This document shows positions 45,714-57,333 of a stretch of 64,000 nt of DNA, in pieces. Numbering within the stretch: position 1 is the first letter of the stretch; each line of letters begins with the position of its first letter. This DNA is from Flavobacterium oreochromis (lineage in GTDB: Bacteria > Bacteroidota > Bacteroidia > Flavobacteriales > Flavobacteriaceae), in assembly GCF_019565455.1 (NCBI RefSeq), contig NZ_CP067377.1, forward strand, positions 1,426,001 through 1,490,000, read 5' to 3'. The position numbers were made by a program, and so were the translations under genes. Under the pieces are notes generated by a model, which worked only from the letters and a program-made list of their open reading frames with translations, did not search any database and had not been told where the DNA came from.

Positions 45714-47159
45714 TTAAAATTCAGCATTTTGTGGAGTTCTAGGAAAAGGAATTACGTCGCGAATATTAGTCATACCCGTTACAAATAATACCAAACGTTC
45801 AAAGCCTAAGCCAAAGCCTGAGTGAACTGCGGAACCAAAACGACGTGTGTCTAAATACCACCATAACTCTTCTTCATGAATGCCTAGAGCTTTCATCTTT
45901 TCGATCAGAACGTCTAAACGTTCTTCTCTTTGTGAACCACCTACAATCTCACCAATGCCTGGGAAAAGGATGTCCATAGCACGTACGGTTTCTTTTCCAG
46001 GTTCTGTGTTTTCGTTCAAACGCATGTAGAAAGCTTTTATTTTTGCAGGGTAATCAAATAAGATTACAGGGCATTTAAAGTGTTTTTCCACTAAGAAACG
46101 CTCGTGTTCACTTTGTAAGTCAGCTCCCCATTCGTCAATCAAGTATTGGAATTTCTTCTTTTTATTAGGAGTTGAATCTTTTAAGATATCTATAGCTTCT
46201 GTATACGAAACACGTTTGAAGTTATTGTCTAATACAAAACTTAATTTTTCTAATAATGGCATTTCACTACGTTCTGCTTGAGGCTTTTGTTTTTCCTCAT
46301 CTAATAAACGTGATTCTAAGAATTTTAAATCTTCTGAACAATTGTCAACAGCATATTTGATTACATATTTGATGAAATCTTCCGCTAAATCCATGTTGTC
46401 AGCCAAGTCGTTGAAAGCTACTTCTGGTTCAATCATCCAGAATTCAGCTAAGTGACGAGAGGTGTTTGAATTTTCTGCACGGAAAGTGGGTCCAAAAGTA
46501 TAGACTTGACCTAAAGCCATGGCATAAGTTTCGCCTTCTAACTGACCAGAAACCGTTAAATTTGTTTCTCTTCCAAAGAAATCTTCTTTAAAATTAATCG
46601 TTCCATCTTCATTTCTAGGTGTTTCATCAAAAGGTAAAGCAGAAACTCTAAACATTTCACCTGCGCCTTCTGCATCAGAACCTGTAATGATAGGCGTATT
46701 TACATAGAAAAATCCTTTTTGTTGGAAATATTGGTGTACTGCAAAAGATAAAGCGGAACGCACACGCATAATAGCTCCAAAAGTGTTTGTTCGGATGCGT
46801 AAGTGTGCATTTTCTCTTAAGAATTCTAAAGAGTGTTTTTTAGGTTGCATTGGGAATTTTTCGGGATCGCTATCTCCCAAAATTTCCAATTTAGTTACTT
46901 GAATTTCGTATTTCTGACCCGAACCACGACTTTCTACTAATTCACCAGTTACCGCTACAGCCGCTCCAGTAGTAATTCTTTTTAAAGTAGTTTCAGCAGT
47001 GTTTTCAAAATCTACCACACACTGAATATTATGAATCGTTGAACCGTCATTTAACGCGATGAATTGATTATTTCTAAAAGTTCTTACCCATCCTTTAGCG
47101 GTTACTTCATGTAATGTCTTGGTACTGTTTAGTAAGTCCTTAATTTTTGTATGTTTCAT
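45714..47159 (-). CDS. asnS: asparaginyl-tRNA synthetase
   Basis: 481 residues, class IIb synthetase. N-terminal OB-fold anticodon-binding domain (about 15-105, [19 protein letters not shown]), class II motif 2 in [20 protein letters not shown] (Asn-specific NTSRHLAEF) and motif 3 in [16 protein letters not shown]. Charges tRNA-Asn. Has its own -7 element and a palindromic repeat upstream. Confidence 0.97.
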   Translation of the reverse strand: MKHTKIKDLLNSTKTLHEVTAKGWVRTFRNNQFIALNDGSTIHNIQCVVDFENTAETTLKRITTGAAVAVTGELVESRGSGQKYEIQVTKLEILGDSDPEKFPMQPKKHSLEFLRENAHLRIRTNTFGAIMRVRSALSFAVHQYFQQKGFFYVNTPIITGSDAEGAGEMFRVSALPFDETPRNEDGTINFKEDFFGRETNLTVSGQLEGETYAMALGQVYTFGPTFRAENSNTSRHLAEFWMIEPEVAFNDLADNMDLAEDFIKYVIKYAVDNCSEDLKFLESRLLDEEKQKPQAERSEMPLLEKLSFVLDNNFKRVSYTEAIDILKDSTPNKKKKFQYLIDEWGADLQSEHERFLVEKHFKCPVILFDYPAKIKAFYMRLNENTEPGKETVRAMDILFPGIGEIVGGSQREERLDVLIEKMKALGIHEEELWWYLDTRRFGSAVHSGFGLGFERLVLFVTGMTNIRDVIPFPRTPQNAEF

Positions 47160-47230
47160 TTGTAATACGAGAATTTAGATTTTTGAATTCAGAATAACTG
47201 AACCTAAAAACTTTTTAAGGTTATAATCTG

Positions 47231-47238
47231 CAAATATA
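47231..47238 (-). promoter_or_regulatory. -7 element for asnS
   Basis: Minus-strand TATATTTG, 71 bases before the ATG. No TTG at the normal distance. Confidence 0.45.
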
Positions 47239-47274
47239 GTGGATTTGGTTAAAAAGTGAAAGTTATTATCTGTA

Positions 47275-47307
47275 AGACCTAACAGGTTTTCAAAACCTGT
47301 TAGGTCT
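47275..47307. repeat. palindromic repeat, copy 1
   Basis: AGACCTAACAGGTTTT, one C, then AAAACCTGTTAGGTCT: perfect 16-bp arms. It lies 17 bases after the stop of the lipoprotein gene. A second, diverged copy is at 47710-47742. Confidence 0.85.
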
Positions 47308-47324
47308 GGTAAGTAAAAAATGTA

Positions 47325-47666
47325 TTACGTACAGCTGATTGAGAAATTGATTACTTTGTTTCTTTCTATATTAATTGTTAAAATACAAATGTCTTTCTCT
47401 TTTATATGACAGTTGTTTTCTATCGTGTATTTAAGGAATTTGTTAAATTTAGATGTATGGTGTTCTTTGTCAGGAATTCCAAATTTATCAATGATAAATA
47501 GATAAGTCTTGTTCTGAATTGGGATTTTTTTTAATAGTTCCTCGGTTATTCCTACACTTCTAAACCCATTACAAGCTTCTTTGTCTTCTTTCCATTTTTC
47601 TAAGGTTCTATTTTGACATGCTGCTATAAATAGTAGCAGAATCACTAAATTAAAATATCGGTTCAT
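47325..47666 (-). CDS. small predicted lipoprotein
   Basis: 113 residues. Lipobox with Cys17 (LVILLLFIAACQNR), then a charged domain with four further Cys (C32, and those in NNCHIKEKDICIL and SISCT). I do not recognise the family. It is bracketed by two copies of a palindromic repeat, separate from the transporter upstream and asnS downstream, and may be an accessory gene. Confidence 0.65.
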   Translation of the reverse strand: MNRYFNLVILLLFIAACQNRTLEKWKEDKEACNGFRSVGITEELLKKIPIQNKTYLFIIDKFGIPDKEHHTSKFNKFLKYTIENNCHIKEKDICILTINIERNKVINFSISCT

Positions 47667-47709
47667 GATGGAATATTATAATTTAAGCTTGATTAGTTTG
47701 GAAATGAGC

Positions 47710-47742
47710 AGTCCTAACAGGTTCTTAAAACCTGTTAGGGCT
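47710..47742. repeat. palindromic repeat, copy 2
   Basis: Core CCTAACAGGTT (47713-47723), loop CTTAA, AACCTGTTAGG (47729-47739). It shares the arm sequence CCTAACAGGTT with copy 1 and lies just past the transporter stop. Confidence 0.8.
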
Positions 47743-47754
47743 AAAATTTCAAAT

Positions 47755-50167
47755 TTATTTTTTCTCGACTGCTTCCACAGCTTCATCACTAGGTTCTAGA
47801 ATATCAATAATAGGTTCAGGTAATTCTTGTTTGTTTGCTAATGTTTTGTTTAAAGAAAGTACTAATGAAGGAAGTAAGACTAAGTTTGAAAGCATACCAA
47901 AACTTAATGTTAAGGCTACTAATCCGCCTAGCGCAACTGTTCCGCCGAAACTAGATAGCATAAATACTGAAAAACCAAAGAAAAGAACGATTGAAGTATA
48001 AAACATGCTAATGCCCGCATCGTCGAAAGTAGCAAAAACTGATTTTTTAATCTTCCAGTCGTTACGAGAAAGCTCTAAACGGTACTGTGCCAAAAATCGC
48101 AAGGTATCATCAACAGACATACCAAATGCAATTCCGAATACTAAAATGGTAGAAGGTTTTAAGGGAATACCCAAAAAGCCCATTAATCCAGCAGTCATTA
48201 ATAGAGGTAATAAATTAGGAATAATAGATACTATAACCATTTTGAAAGAACGGAACATGATGGCTACTAATCCCGCTGTTAAAGCAAATGCCATTAATAA
48301 GGAAGAAAGTAAATTGTCTAACAAATATTGAGTGCCTTTTTGAAACACAGATGGTTTTCCTGTAATAATAACTTCGTAGCGAGGCGATGGAAATAGTTTA
48401 TTTATTTTAGTGCGAAGCTGAGATTCAATAGTTTCCATTTTTTCTCCATTTTCATCTTTTATGAAAGTGGTTATACGTGCATATTGACCTGTGGGATCTA
48501 CATAACTCTTCATTAAGTTATCTTTAGAGTTTTTAGTCGCATTTTTAGCATAGGAAAGGATGAAAGCTTGCTCCTGTGCTGTGGGTAATTCGTAGAAATC
48601 GGGATTACCGTTGTAATAGGCTTGTTTAGAATATTTTATTAAGCTTACAATAGATAATGGTTTAGATAATTCTGGTATTTCATGAATAGTTTGTTCTAGT
48701 TCTTCCATACGTTTGAGCATAGAAAGTTTCATGATTCCTTTTTTACGTTTGGTGTCGATCATGATTTCAAGAGGCATTACACCGTCAAATTCTTTTTCAA
48801 AAAAACGTATATCATCAAAAATGCAGTTTTTTTAGGCATGTCTTCTATAATAGAGCCTGAAATCTTAATTTTATGAATCCCAATCATTCCAATAATTAGT
48901 AAACAGATTGAAACAGTGTAAACTCCTATTTTGTTATATTTAACTGTATTTATAATCCAATTAAAGAAAGAGGTTAAATATTCTCTTTCTAAATGTCCTA
49001 GATGTCGTGGAATTGGAGCAGGAATATAACTAAAAAATACAGGTATGATAAGCATACAGAGTACATAAATAGCTAAAATATTAATAGAAGTAATTACTCC
49101 AAATTCTACTAATAAAGTGTTATTTGTTGCAATAAAAGTGGCAAACCCTAAAGCGGTAGTTAGGTTCGTCATTAAGGTAGCCGTTCCTGTTTTCGTTATA
49201 ACGCGTTGTAAGGCTTTAGCTTTGTTTTTGTGTTTATAATACTCTTGGTGGTATTTGTTGATTAGGAAAATACAGTTAGGTATTCCAATAACAATGACTA
49301 GAGTAGGAACTAAAGCTGTTAAAACTGTTATTTCATAATTTAGTAATCCTAATAAACCAAATGACCACATAACCCCTATTATTACTATTAAAAGAGAAAT
49401 AGCAGTTGCTCGAAAAGAACGAAAAAGAAGAAGAAAATAAGCCCAGTTACTAATAAAGCAGCTCCTATGAAAAGGCCTATTTCGTCAATAATGGTTTTAG
49501 CATTTAATGTACGTATGTAAGGCATTCCTGATTTATGAAGTGTGATACCCGTATTTTTTTCAAATTTTTCTAATTCAGGAATAAGTTTATATAGTACATA
49601 ATCTTTTCGTTTTTTAGTATTAACAATCTTTTTGTCTATATAAATAGCTGCACGAATAGCACCTGATTGTTTATTATATAATAATCCTTCATAAAAAGGG
49701 AGACTATCTAATAATTGTTTTTTTACATTAGTTAGATAATCTTGTTTACTAGTTTTTGTAGAATCAACAAGATTTTTTAAAACAAAAGTCTGTTGGGAAT
49801 CATCTTTTACAAGTGTCTTTAGGTTGTCTGGTGAAATAATTAAATCTACTTCTTCCTGTTTTTGAATATTATTTATCATTACTTTCCAGTCCTTAAAGAC
49901 TTTAGGAGTGAAAAGTTTAGCATCTTTTGTAGCAATAATAATCAAGTTCCCTTCTTCTCCAAAAGTTTTAAGAAAATGGGTGTAATCAATATTTATCTTA
50001 TCATCTTGAGGTATTAGATTTGCTTCTGTTTGTGTAAAACGAATGTGTTTCCATTGAGAAGCTAATCCGATTGTTAACGCGATAACAATTGATAAAACAG
50101 TAATTTTGTTGCGTAAAATAAGTCGGGCGATTAACTCCCAAAAACCAAGGCTTAATAATTTTTTCAT
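47755..50167 (-). CDS. RND superfamily (MMPL/SecDF-type) transporter (two frameshifts)
   Basis: Three frames join into one 804-residue protein. Adding one base to the 5-A run 49422-49426 restores FFFRSFRATAISLLIVIIGV, and adding one to the 5-A run 48817-48821 restores KKTAFFDDIRFFEKEFDGV. Layout: helix 1 (about 22-40), periplasmic domain, five helices (about 225-390), helix 7, second periplasmic domain and five more helices with FGIAFGMSVDDTLRFLAQYR, whose Asp pair suits proton coupling. MMPL proteins move lipids, hopanoids or other hydrophobic molecules to the envelope. Acidic C-terminal tail. Substrate unknown. Confidence 0.88.
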
Positions 50168-50340
50168 ATTCTGTAAAAGCGATTACAAATTTAGAAAAAC
50201 CAATTCTATTTTTTTAGTCAATTCATCTAACTTTTGTAGAGAAGATTTTGTAACATTATTTTTTAATTAAATGTGTGTCTTATTGTTTTATTTCAATTCA
50301 TATTTTACCATATTTGTACACATTATGTATTTATGAAAAA

Positions 50341-52612
50341 ATGAAAAAAACTTAAAAACGCTATTTTCTATTTTACTGTTACTGGAGTTTTTACAGCGCT
50401 AATGTACTGGATTGTTCAACAAGGAAAAAACTTAGAGATAGGTAGGAAAGTGATTGCTCCTAATTCAAATCATACATTATGGGGGGCAATTTTTAGAATC
50501 ACTTATTCATAATATAAAACATCCTTTAGCAATTTTATTAGCCCAGATTATCACTATAGTCATAGTGGCTCGTTTTTTTGGTTGGATTTTTAGAAAAATT
50601 GGTCAACCGTCTGTAATAGGTGAGATTATTGCAGGTATATTTTTAGGACCTTCTGTAGTAGGAATGTATTTTCCAGAATTTACAAGCCTTATTTTTCCTG
50701 TTGAATCATTAGGTAATCTTCAATTTTTAAGTCAGATAGGGTTAATTCTTTTTATGTTCGTAATTGGGATGGAACTGGATTTAAAAGTATTAAAAAATAA
50801 GGCTAATGATGCAGTTGTTATAAGTCATGCCAGTATTATTATTCCTTTTGCATTAGGAATGGTTTTAGCTTATTTTGTATATCATAAATTTGCCCCTGAA
50901 GGAGTAGAATTCTTATCTTTTGCTTTGTTTTTAGGCATTGCTATGAGTATTACCGCATTTCCAGTTTTAGCTCGTATAGTACAAGAAAGAGGATTGCATA
51001 AAACAAAACTAGGCACTGTAGTAATCACATGTGCGGCAGCTGATGATATAACCGCTTGGTGCCTTTTAGCAGCAGTTATTGCTATTGTAAAAGCAGGTAC
51101 TTTTGCTAGTTCATTATACATAATTGCATTAGCTGCCATTTATGTATTGGTTATGTTATTTTTGGTGAAACCCTTTCTAAAAAGAGTAGGAGATTTATAT
51201 TCAACCAGTGACAATTTGAGTAAACCTGTGGTTGCTATTTTCTTTTTGACTTTAATTATTTCTTCATATTGTACTGAAATTATAGGGATTCATGCTTTAT
51301 TTGGTGCTTTTATGACGGGAGCGATTATGCCTGATATAGCTAAGTTTAGACATATTTTTATAGATAAGGTTGAAGATGTTTCCTTAATTTTATTACTTCC
51401 ATTATTTTTTGTTTTTACAGGATTAAGAACACAGATAGGGTTAATTAATGAGCCTTATTTATGGAAGGTAACAGGCTTTATTATACTGGTTGCTGTAACA
51501 GGTAAATTTATAGGAGGAGCATTGACTTCTAAATTTGTTGGGCAGACTTGGAAAGATAGTTTTATGATAGGAGCCCTCATGAATACACGCGGTTTAATGG
51601 AGTTAGTAGTCTTAAATATAGGATATGATTTAGGAGTGCTTACTTCTGAAATTTTTACTATGATGGTTATCATGGCTTTAGTTACAACCTTTATGACAGG
51701 TCCTGCGTTAGATTTAATCAATTTTATTTTTAGAACAAAAGATCAAATTGTTCCAGATATTGTAGAAGGCATTCATAAATTTAAAATATTAATTTCTTTT
51801 GGAAATCACGAAAAAGGGAAATCATTATTAAAAGTGGCTAATGCTTTAACAAAAAAAAAAAAGAAAATTCTGTTATTACAGCCATGCACCTTTCTGTAAG
51901 CGATGAAATGCACGGTTATAATACAGAAGAATATGAAAAAGAATCTTTTATCCCTATTTTAGAAGAATCTAAAAATTTAAACCAAGAAATATCTACTATT
52001 TTTAAGGCTACAGTAGATATAGAAACAGATATTGCTGAAGTAGCAGGAAAAGGAGATTATGATTTATTACTAGTTGGTTTAGGTAAATCAATTTTTGAAG
52101 GATCCCTTTTAGGAAAAGTAATTGGGTTTACTACGCGATTAATTAATCCAGATAGGTTATTGGATAAGTTAACGGGTAAAGAAGGCTTATTTGCTAATTC
52201 TATATTTGATGAACGAACACAGCAAATAATTTCTAAAAATAAAACACCTCTTGGAATACTAGCAGATAATGAATTGCAATCTTTAGATAAAATTTTTGTT
52301 CCTTTCTTTTGCTCGGAAGATGCTTTTTTAGTTGATTATATTCAAAAGTTTGTTTACAATAATAATTCTAAGGTGAATGTAATTGATGTAAAACATCAAT
52401 TAGAAACAAATTATTTAATAAAAAATGCCATTGAATCATTAGATAGAGAATTCCCGGATAATATTTCTATAGTGAAAGAAAATCAAGTTCAAAAAGCATT
52501 TTTAGTTAAACAAGATTTAATGTTGATTAGTCTTGAAAGTTGGAAAAAACTAGTAGCTTCTAATAATTTATGGCTTAGTAATTTGCCATCAGTATTAATC
52601 ATTAAACCCTAA
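50341..52612 (+). CDS. CPA2-type cation:proton antiporter with C-terminal USP-like domain (three frameshifts)
   Basis: Restored length 756 residues. Removing one A from 50344-50350 and one G from 50481-50486, and adding one A to the 12-A run 51851-51862, gives an unbroken frame from the ATG at 50341 (MKKLKNAIFYFTVTGVFTAL). The net change of -1 fits the 2272-base span. Na/H exchanger domain about 65-440, with KIGQPSVIGEIIAGIFLGPS, CAAADDITAWCLLA (the Asp pair of CPA2 transporters) and GALMNTRGLMELVVL. The C-terminal 260 residues are cytoplasmic, universal-stress-like (LLVGLGKSIFEGSLLG). Role: Na+ or K+ exchange for protons. It overlaps the convergent DUF5686 gene by 18 bases. Confidence 0.88.
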
Positions 52613-54827
52613 ATCAATTTGTAAACTTAGTTTTATAGCTAAATTATCTTTGAATGAAGGTAGTTGATTAGGCCCAAATCTGTAAAAGCTAGAAATACCT
52701 AAGCCGTTATAGATTTGGGTTATTTCTATACCTGATTCCCAGTAACCTTTTTCAAGGGTTTTGAATGTAATTTCTTTATGATTGTCTTTTGAGTTAAGAC
52801 TTCCTAATCCGTATCTAAGAACAGTATTAAAAATAGGATTTATTTGTCTACTAATTTCCCATTTAGGGAGTTGATATTGAATATGAGCATAAAGAGCTTT
52901 GTTTGAAAAAAATTCATTAAAAAACATTGTCTCAAAGCTCTCTCTTCCAGCAAAATTTATTCGTTCAATCATTTTTTCCTTTTGTAAATTATTAGGTGAA
53001 TGACTGTATAAATGTGTGATAGGGGCTATGCCATCTATATATCCTGTTTCTATTTTAAAATCAATTTTGTGATTATTGAATACTTTTTTTTGGTATTCAA
53101 ATCGAAAATCATACCGTGTATACTGAAATAAGTCATTTAAAGAGAAAGGAAGTGTTTTTGAAAGCTGAAAAGTAAATTTTGGATATTCTTTTCTATATTC
53201 AATTCTACCGCTAGGAGTTTGCATGTATTTGCTAAAAGGATTCCATTGTAAAGAAAAGGTAAGTGCGTTTAAATAAAATGTTTTATATGATTGACCATCA
53301 ATTTCATAATGATAATTGAATAAAGGGGTGATATTACTTTTTGTTAGTTGAAGAATAGATTCCGTTTTGGGAATTATTTTATTTTCTATAAATGCTCTAT
53401 AAGTATGATGATCAAAGAAAGTCGTTAAGTTAAAAGGTCTTGAGTCATAAATTTTAAATGTTTTTCTATCTATTTCAAAATTATTGTTAGCTATTTCAGT
53501 TACATCATCTTGATAACCAATTCCAAACCATGTTTCAGAAGTACGGTCTAGTAAAAAGGAAGCTGTAAGCCCTTTTTTAAAATCATAATCTTTAGTTCCA
53601 TAACCAAAATAAGCTTCTGTTTTGAAATATTTAGAAAAATGATCATTAGTAATACCTCCTAATCCTATACGAATACCTTCATGATTATTGAATTTGAAGA
53701 GATAGCGTAAATCTAAATCGAAAAAACTTATAGGGTAGTATCCATTAATTATTTTGCGACCAATTTTAAGCTTTTTTTCATATTTTCTGGCAGTTATTAA
53801 GCTGTCTAAAGATAGGTAAGTAGGCAAACTCCGTTTATCAATAGAATCATTAAAAGATTCAAACGAAATGGATTCTTTTCGGTTAGTAGCCTTATTAGAT
53901 AAAGAAATAGGAAAATATTTTTTTTCTATAGGAAAGTTTCCTAAAGTTAATTGTGAATACTCAGTAGTAACAATTATTTCAAGAAAATCAGTAGCGTATT
54001 TCTTCCCTTTCGGGTTGTATTTTTTTCAGAATCTTCAAAAGTAATATATTCTCCTAAAATTTTTATTGGATATTTGCTATTTCCTTTTTTAGAATTAATT
54101 GTGTATGTGAAGGAATCCAATGATGAGCTACTTCATTATAAGTATATGAATGTATTGAGCGGCATTCTATTTTTCCTAATGTATAAAAACGAGCCTTGGC
54201 AATATTAAAGTTTTCAATATCTACAAGTATTTCTCCTTTTACTAAACTTTTATTTTTAGAGTTTTTTGGATTAAATTTTATTCGTACAAGTTTTCGATTT
54301 TGTTCAGATGTATAATTAAGAATAGAGAAAATGTATTTATTTAAGCCTTTTTCTGAAATAGGATTTGTGTATTCTTTTTCTGCAATTTCTAATTTTGAAT
54401 CATAGAGATTAAAAGGATGTAATTGTAGTGTAAAGTATTCTGCTATAGGTTCTTTAAAGCCAGCCATACGTGTAGCAATTATCTCTTCTTTTATGTTTTT
54501 TTTATTTTTAGTAATAACTGAAATTTTTTCGGCTTGATACAAATGTTGTTTTGATATTATTTTTTTGAATTTGTAATCAGACGAATCAATTTCTTTAATG
54601 ATTTTATTACCCCTTTTATATTTATAAATGGTATCAATATGACCGTATGAATTTTTAGGATCCGCTGTAATGATTAGTTTGTTATAACTGGTTAATTGAT
54701 AATTAGGCGTTTGATTACTATATTGATAAAGTAAGATTTTTTTTATATAAAAATCAGCAGTTTCCTGTCCATATAAACATATAGGAAACAACAAAATAAA
54801 GATTATCAAGTAATTGTATTTGGGCAT
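52595..54827 (-). CDS. DUF5686-like outer-membrane protein (two frameshifts)
   Basis: Adding one base to the 6-T run 54085-54090 and one to the 7-T run 54020-54026 joins three frames into 744 residues (span 2233 = 3n+1). Signal peptide MPKYNYLIIFILLFPICLYG; N-terminal soluble part to about 255; bridging stretch ILGEYITFEDSEKKYNPKGK; C-terminal beta-barrel (about 340-740), ending on LSLQIDLGFND. DUF5686 proteins usually carry a carboxypeptidase-regulatory-like domain at the N-terminus; none is visible here. Function unknown. Confidence 0.75.
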
Positions 54828-54902
54828 TGGGGCTTTTTACCCAAATTTACAAAAAGCCGCTTTATTTTTTGTGAATTTTTATAGATTATAATTATGCTAT
54901 TT

Positions 54903-54916
54903 AAGACAATAGTCTT
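54903..54916. promoter_or_regulatory. possible operator upstream of the TetR gene
   Basis: AAGAC-AATA-GTCTT is a perfect 5-bp inverted repeat 60 bases before the TetR -7 element. Short, so it may be chance; TetR proteins often bind palindromes near their own gene. Confidence 0.25.
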
Positions 54917-54975
54917 CTAATTAAGTGGGTTTTATTAAATAAAAGTTAAACTTCCTAAATTAATAGTGTTACTAT

Positions 54976-54983
54976 TATATTTG
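54976..54983 (+). promoter_or_regulatory. -7 element of the TetR-ABC-HlyD-TolC operon
   Basis: TATATTTG, 28 bases before the preferred ATG at 55011. It excludes the longer GTG start at 54966, which would lie upstream of transcription. No TTG at standard distance. Confidence 0.5.
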
Positions 54984-55010
54984 TTTGTATGTTTGTTTAA
55001 AATGATAATA

Positions 55011-55682
55011 ATGAAACATCTTTTTTCAAACATAAAAATAGCAGTCAATGACAAATTATATGTCAAAGATCCTGAAACTTCAGAATTAGGAAGAAAAATT
55101 ATTCAGAATAGTATTATTCTTATAGATGAAATAGGTTTTGATTTGTTTACCTTTAAAAAACTAGGAGAACGAATTCAATCTAATGAAAGTTCTATTTATC
55201 GTTATTTTGAAAATAAACACAAGTTGATGTTGTATTTATCATCTTGGTATTGGGCTTGGATGGAATATCATATAGTTTTTAGCACTACTAATATTAAAGA
55301 TGTACAAGAAAAGTTAGAAAAAGCTATTCAAATAGTTTCTCAAAATATACAAGATGATACTAATACACCTCATATAAATGAAGCTATTTTAAATAGAATC
55401 ATTGTTTCAGAGTTTACAAAAACCTTTTTAACTAAAGAAGTAGATGAGGAAAATAAAGAAGGTTATTTTTTAGTATATAAAAGGGTAGTAAATAGATTAG
55501 TTGATATTATTAATGAAATAAATCCTTCTTACCAGTATGCAAAAAGTTTGTCTTCTACTATAGTAGAAGGAGCATTACATCAACAATTTATAAAACAACA
55601 TTTTAAAACAATTACTAATTTTAATGAAAAAGACGATGTGTCTAGTTTCTTTATTGATTTAGCTAAAAAAACAATATTATGA
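55011..55682 (+). CDS. TetR/AcrR family transcriptional regulator
   Basis: 223 residues from the ATG at 55011 (MKHLFSNIKIAVNDKLYVKD); 55002 would add MII. The N-terminal helix-turn-helix is at about 20-65: AEIGFDLFTFKKLGERIQSN-like IDEIGFDLFTFKKLGERIQS followed by ESSIYRYFENKHKLMLYL, the TetR signature. The ligand domain follows. It overlaps the ABC gene by 4 bases (ATGA), so it is cotranscribed with the exporter it presumably represses. Inducer unknown. Confidence 0.88.
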   Translation: MKHLFSNIKIAVNDKLYVKDPETSELGRKIIQNSIILIDEIGFDLFTFKKLGERIQSNESSIYRYFENKHKLMLYLSSWYWAWMEYHIVFSTTNIKDVQEKLEKAIQIVSQNIQDDTNTPHINEAILNRIIVSEFTKTFLTKEVDEENKEGYFLVYKRVVNRLVDIINEINPSYQYAKSLSSTIVEGALHQQFIKQHFKTITNFNEKDDVSSFFIDLAKKTIL

Positions 55683-57331
55683 CGCCATTTGAACGATTTA
55701 AAAAACTTATTTCTTTAGATAAAAGAGATATATATCAGATTTTTTTATACGCCATTTTTGCCGGTATAATAAGTTTATCATTACCATTAGGAATACAAAC
55801 TATTATAAATTTTATACAAGCAGGACAAATAAGTACATCTTGGGTTGTGTTAGTCTTTGTAGTAATTGTAGGTGTTGCCCTAGCTGGAATTATGAAAATT
55901 ATGCAGTTTCGAATTACTGAAAACTTGCAACAAAAAATATTTGTTCGTGCTTCTTTCGAATTTGCGTACCGATTTCCAAGAATAAAAACGAGTGAATTTC
56001 ATAATGAATACCCTCCTGAATTAGCTAATCGTTTTTTTGATACCTTAAATGTACAAAAAGGAGTTTCAAAATTATTATTAGATATTTCTACAGCATTATT
56101 ACAAATTCTTTTTGGAATTGTTTTACTATCCTTATATCATTCCTTCTTTATTTTTTTTGGAATAATATTAATAATTTTATTATACCTTATTTACCGTATG
56201 AATTTTGAAGTTGGATTAGCAACTAGTTTAAAAGAATCAAAATATAAATATAAAGTAGCTCATTGGTTGCAGGAGATAGCTCGTAATCATATTAGTTTTA
56301 AAAATCAGAATCTATTCTTATTTTCCTTAGAAAAAAATGACAAATTAGTAAATGAATATTTAGAACAGAGAGAAAGTCATTTTAAAATATTACGAAAACA
56401 GTTTGTTCAATTAGTAGGATTTAAAATATTACTAACTGCTGGCTTATTAATAATAGGAGGGATTTTAGTGCTAAATCAGCAAATGAATATAGGTCAGTTC
56501 GTAGCCGCTGAAATTGTAATTTTAAGTATTGTAGCCGCTGTAGAAAAATTATTTTCAGGTTTAGAATTATTTTATGATGTTCTTACTTCATTAGAAAAGT
56601 TAGGAGCTGTTGTAGATAAAGAAGTAGAAGTTTTAACAACAGATAGTAGTTTATATAAATTAGAAAAAATAACCGCTATACATATAGAAACAAAGGATCT
56701 AACATTTTCTTATAAAGGAACAGACGTACCTGCTTTATCTAATGTTAATATAAAAATAGAACCAAAAGATCGTGTACTAATTAAAGGGGATAATGGGGCA
56801 GGAAAAACAACACTTATACGATTATTAGCACGATTGATAGAACCTAGTTCAGGAACTATTTATCTTAATGAAACTAATTATAAAAAATATTCATTAGAAG
56901 AATTTAGAGCTAAAATAGCTATTGTTACCTTAAATGAAGCACCGTTTGAAGGAACTATTTTAGAAAATATTACGTGTAATAATAGTAATATTACTATGGA
57001 ACAACTCATAGATGTTTTAGACAAAGTAAAATTAACCGAAGTAATTAAAAATCTTCCAAATGGATTAGATACCCAACTTTTTCCTGAAGGAAAGCAAATC
57101 AATTCATCAGTAACTCAAAAAATTGTTTTAGCACGTTGTATTATTCAACAACCTAGAATTTTATTCCTTGAAGATCCTGTAGATAAATCAGATGATAAAT
57201 CAGCTAAAGAAATAATTGATTATCTGACCAATAAAGAACACGATTGGACATTAGTTGTGGTCAGTAAAAATCCATATTGGGAGCAAAAATGTAATAAAAT
57301 AGTTACTATCGATAACGGTCATTTAGTATAA
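55679..57331 (+). CDS. ABC exporter half-transporter with degenerate nucleotide-binding domain
   Basis: 550 residues. Six-helix transmembrane domain (about 15-300, FAGIISLSLPLGIQTIINFI) and an ATP-binding domain (about 335-550). Walker A is intact: GDNGAGKT at 370-377. The other motifs deviate: the Q-loop reads VTL (416-418), the LSGGQ signature reads NSSVTQ (475-480), Walker B plus catalytic residue read LFLED (495-499) in place of ..DE, and the H-loop reads SKN (529-531). It is followed by HlyD and TolC genes, so it drives a type I secretion-like pump. No N-terminal peptidase domain. Activity may be low or need a partner. Confidence 0.85.
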   Translation: MTPFERFKKLISLDKRDIYQIFLYAIFAGIISLSLPLGIQTIINFIQAGQISTSWVVLVFVVIVGVALAGIMKIMQFRITENLQQKIFVRASFEFAYRFPRIKTSEFHNEYPPELANRFFDTLNVQKGVSKLLLDISTALLQILFGIVLLSLYHSFFIFFGIILIILLYLIYRMNFEVGLATSLKESKYKYKVAHWLQEIARNHISFKNQNLFLFSLEKNDKLVNEYLEQRESHFKILRKQFVQLVGFKILLTAGLLIIGGILVLNQQMNIGQFVAAEIVILSIVAAVEKLFSGLELFYDVLTSLEKLGAVVDKEVEVLTTDSSLYKLEKITAIHIETKDLTFSYKGTDVPALSNVNIKIEPKDRVLIKGDNGAGKTTLIRLLARLIEPSSGTIYLNETNYKKYSLEEFRAKIAIVTLNEAPFEGTILENITCNNSNITMEQLIDVLDKVKLTEVIKNLPNGLDTQLFPEGKQINSSVTQKIVLARCIIQQPRILFLEDPVDKSDDKSAKEIIDYLTNKEHDWTLVVVSKNPYWEQKCNKIVTIDNGHLV

Positions 57332-57333
57332 AT

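Noticed and set aside
47275..47307. Palindrome as a standard rho-independent terminator
   Set aside because: Strong stem but no T tract on either side; described as a repeat.
54966..55010. GTG start adding 15 residues to the TetR regulator
   Set aside because: The TAnnTTTG element lies inside this extension, so it would not be transcribed.
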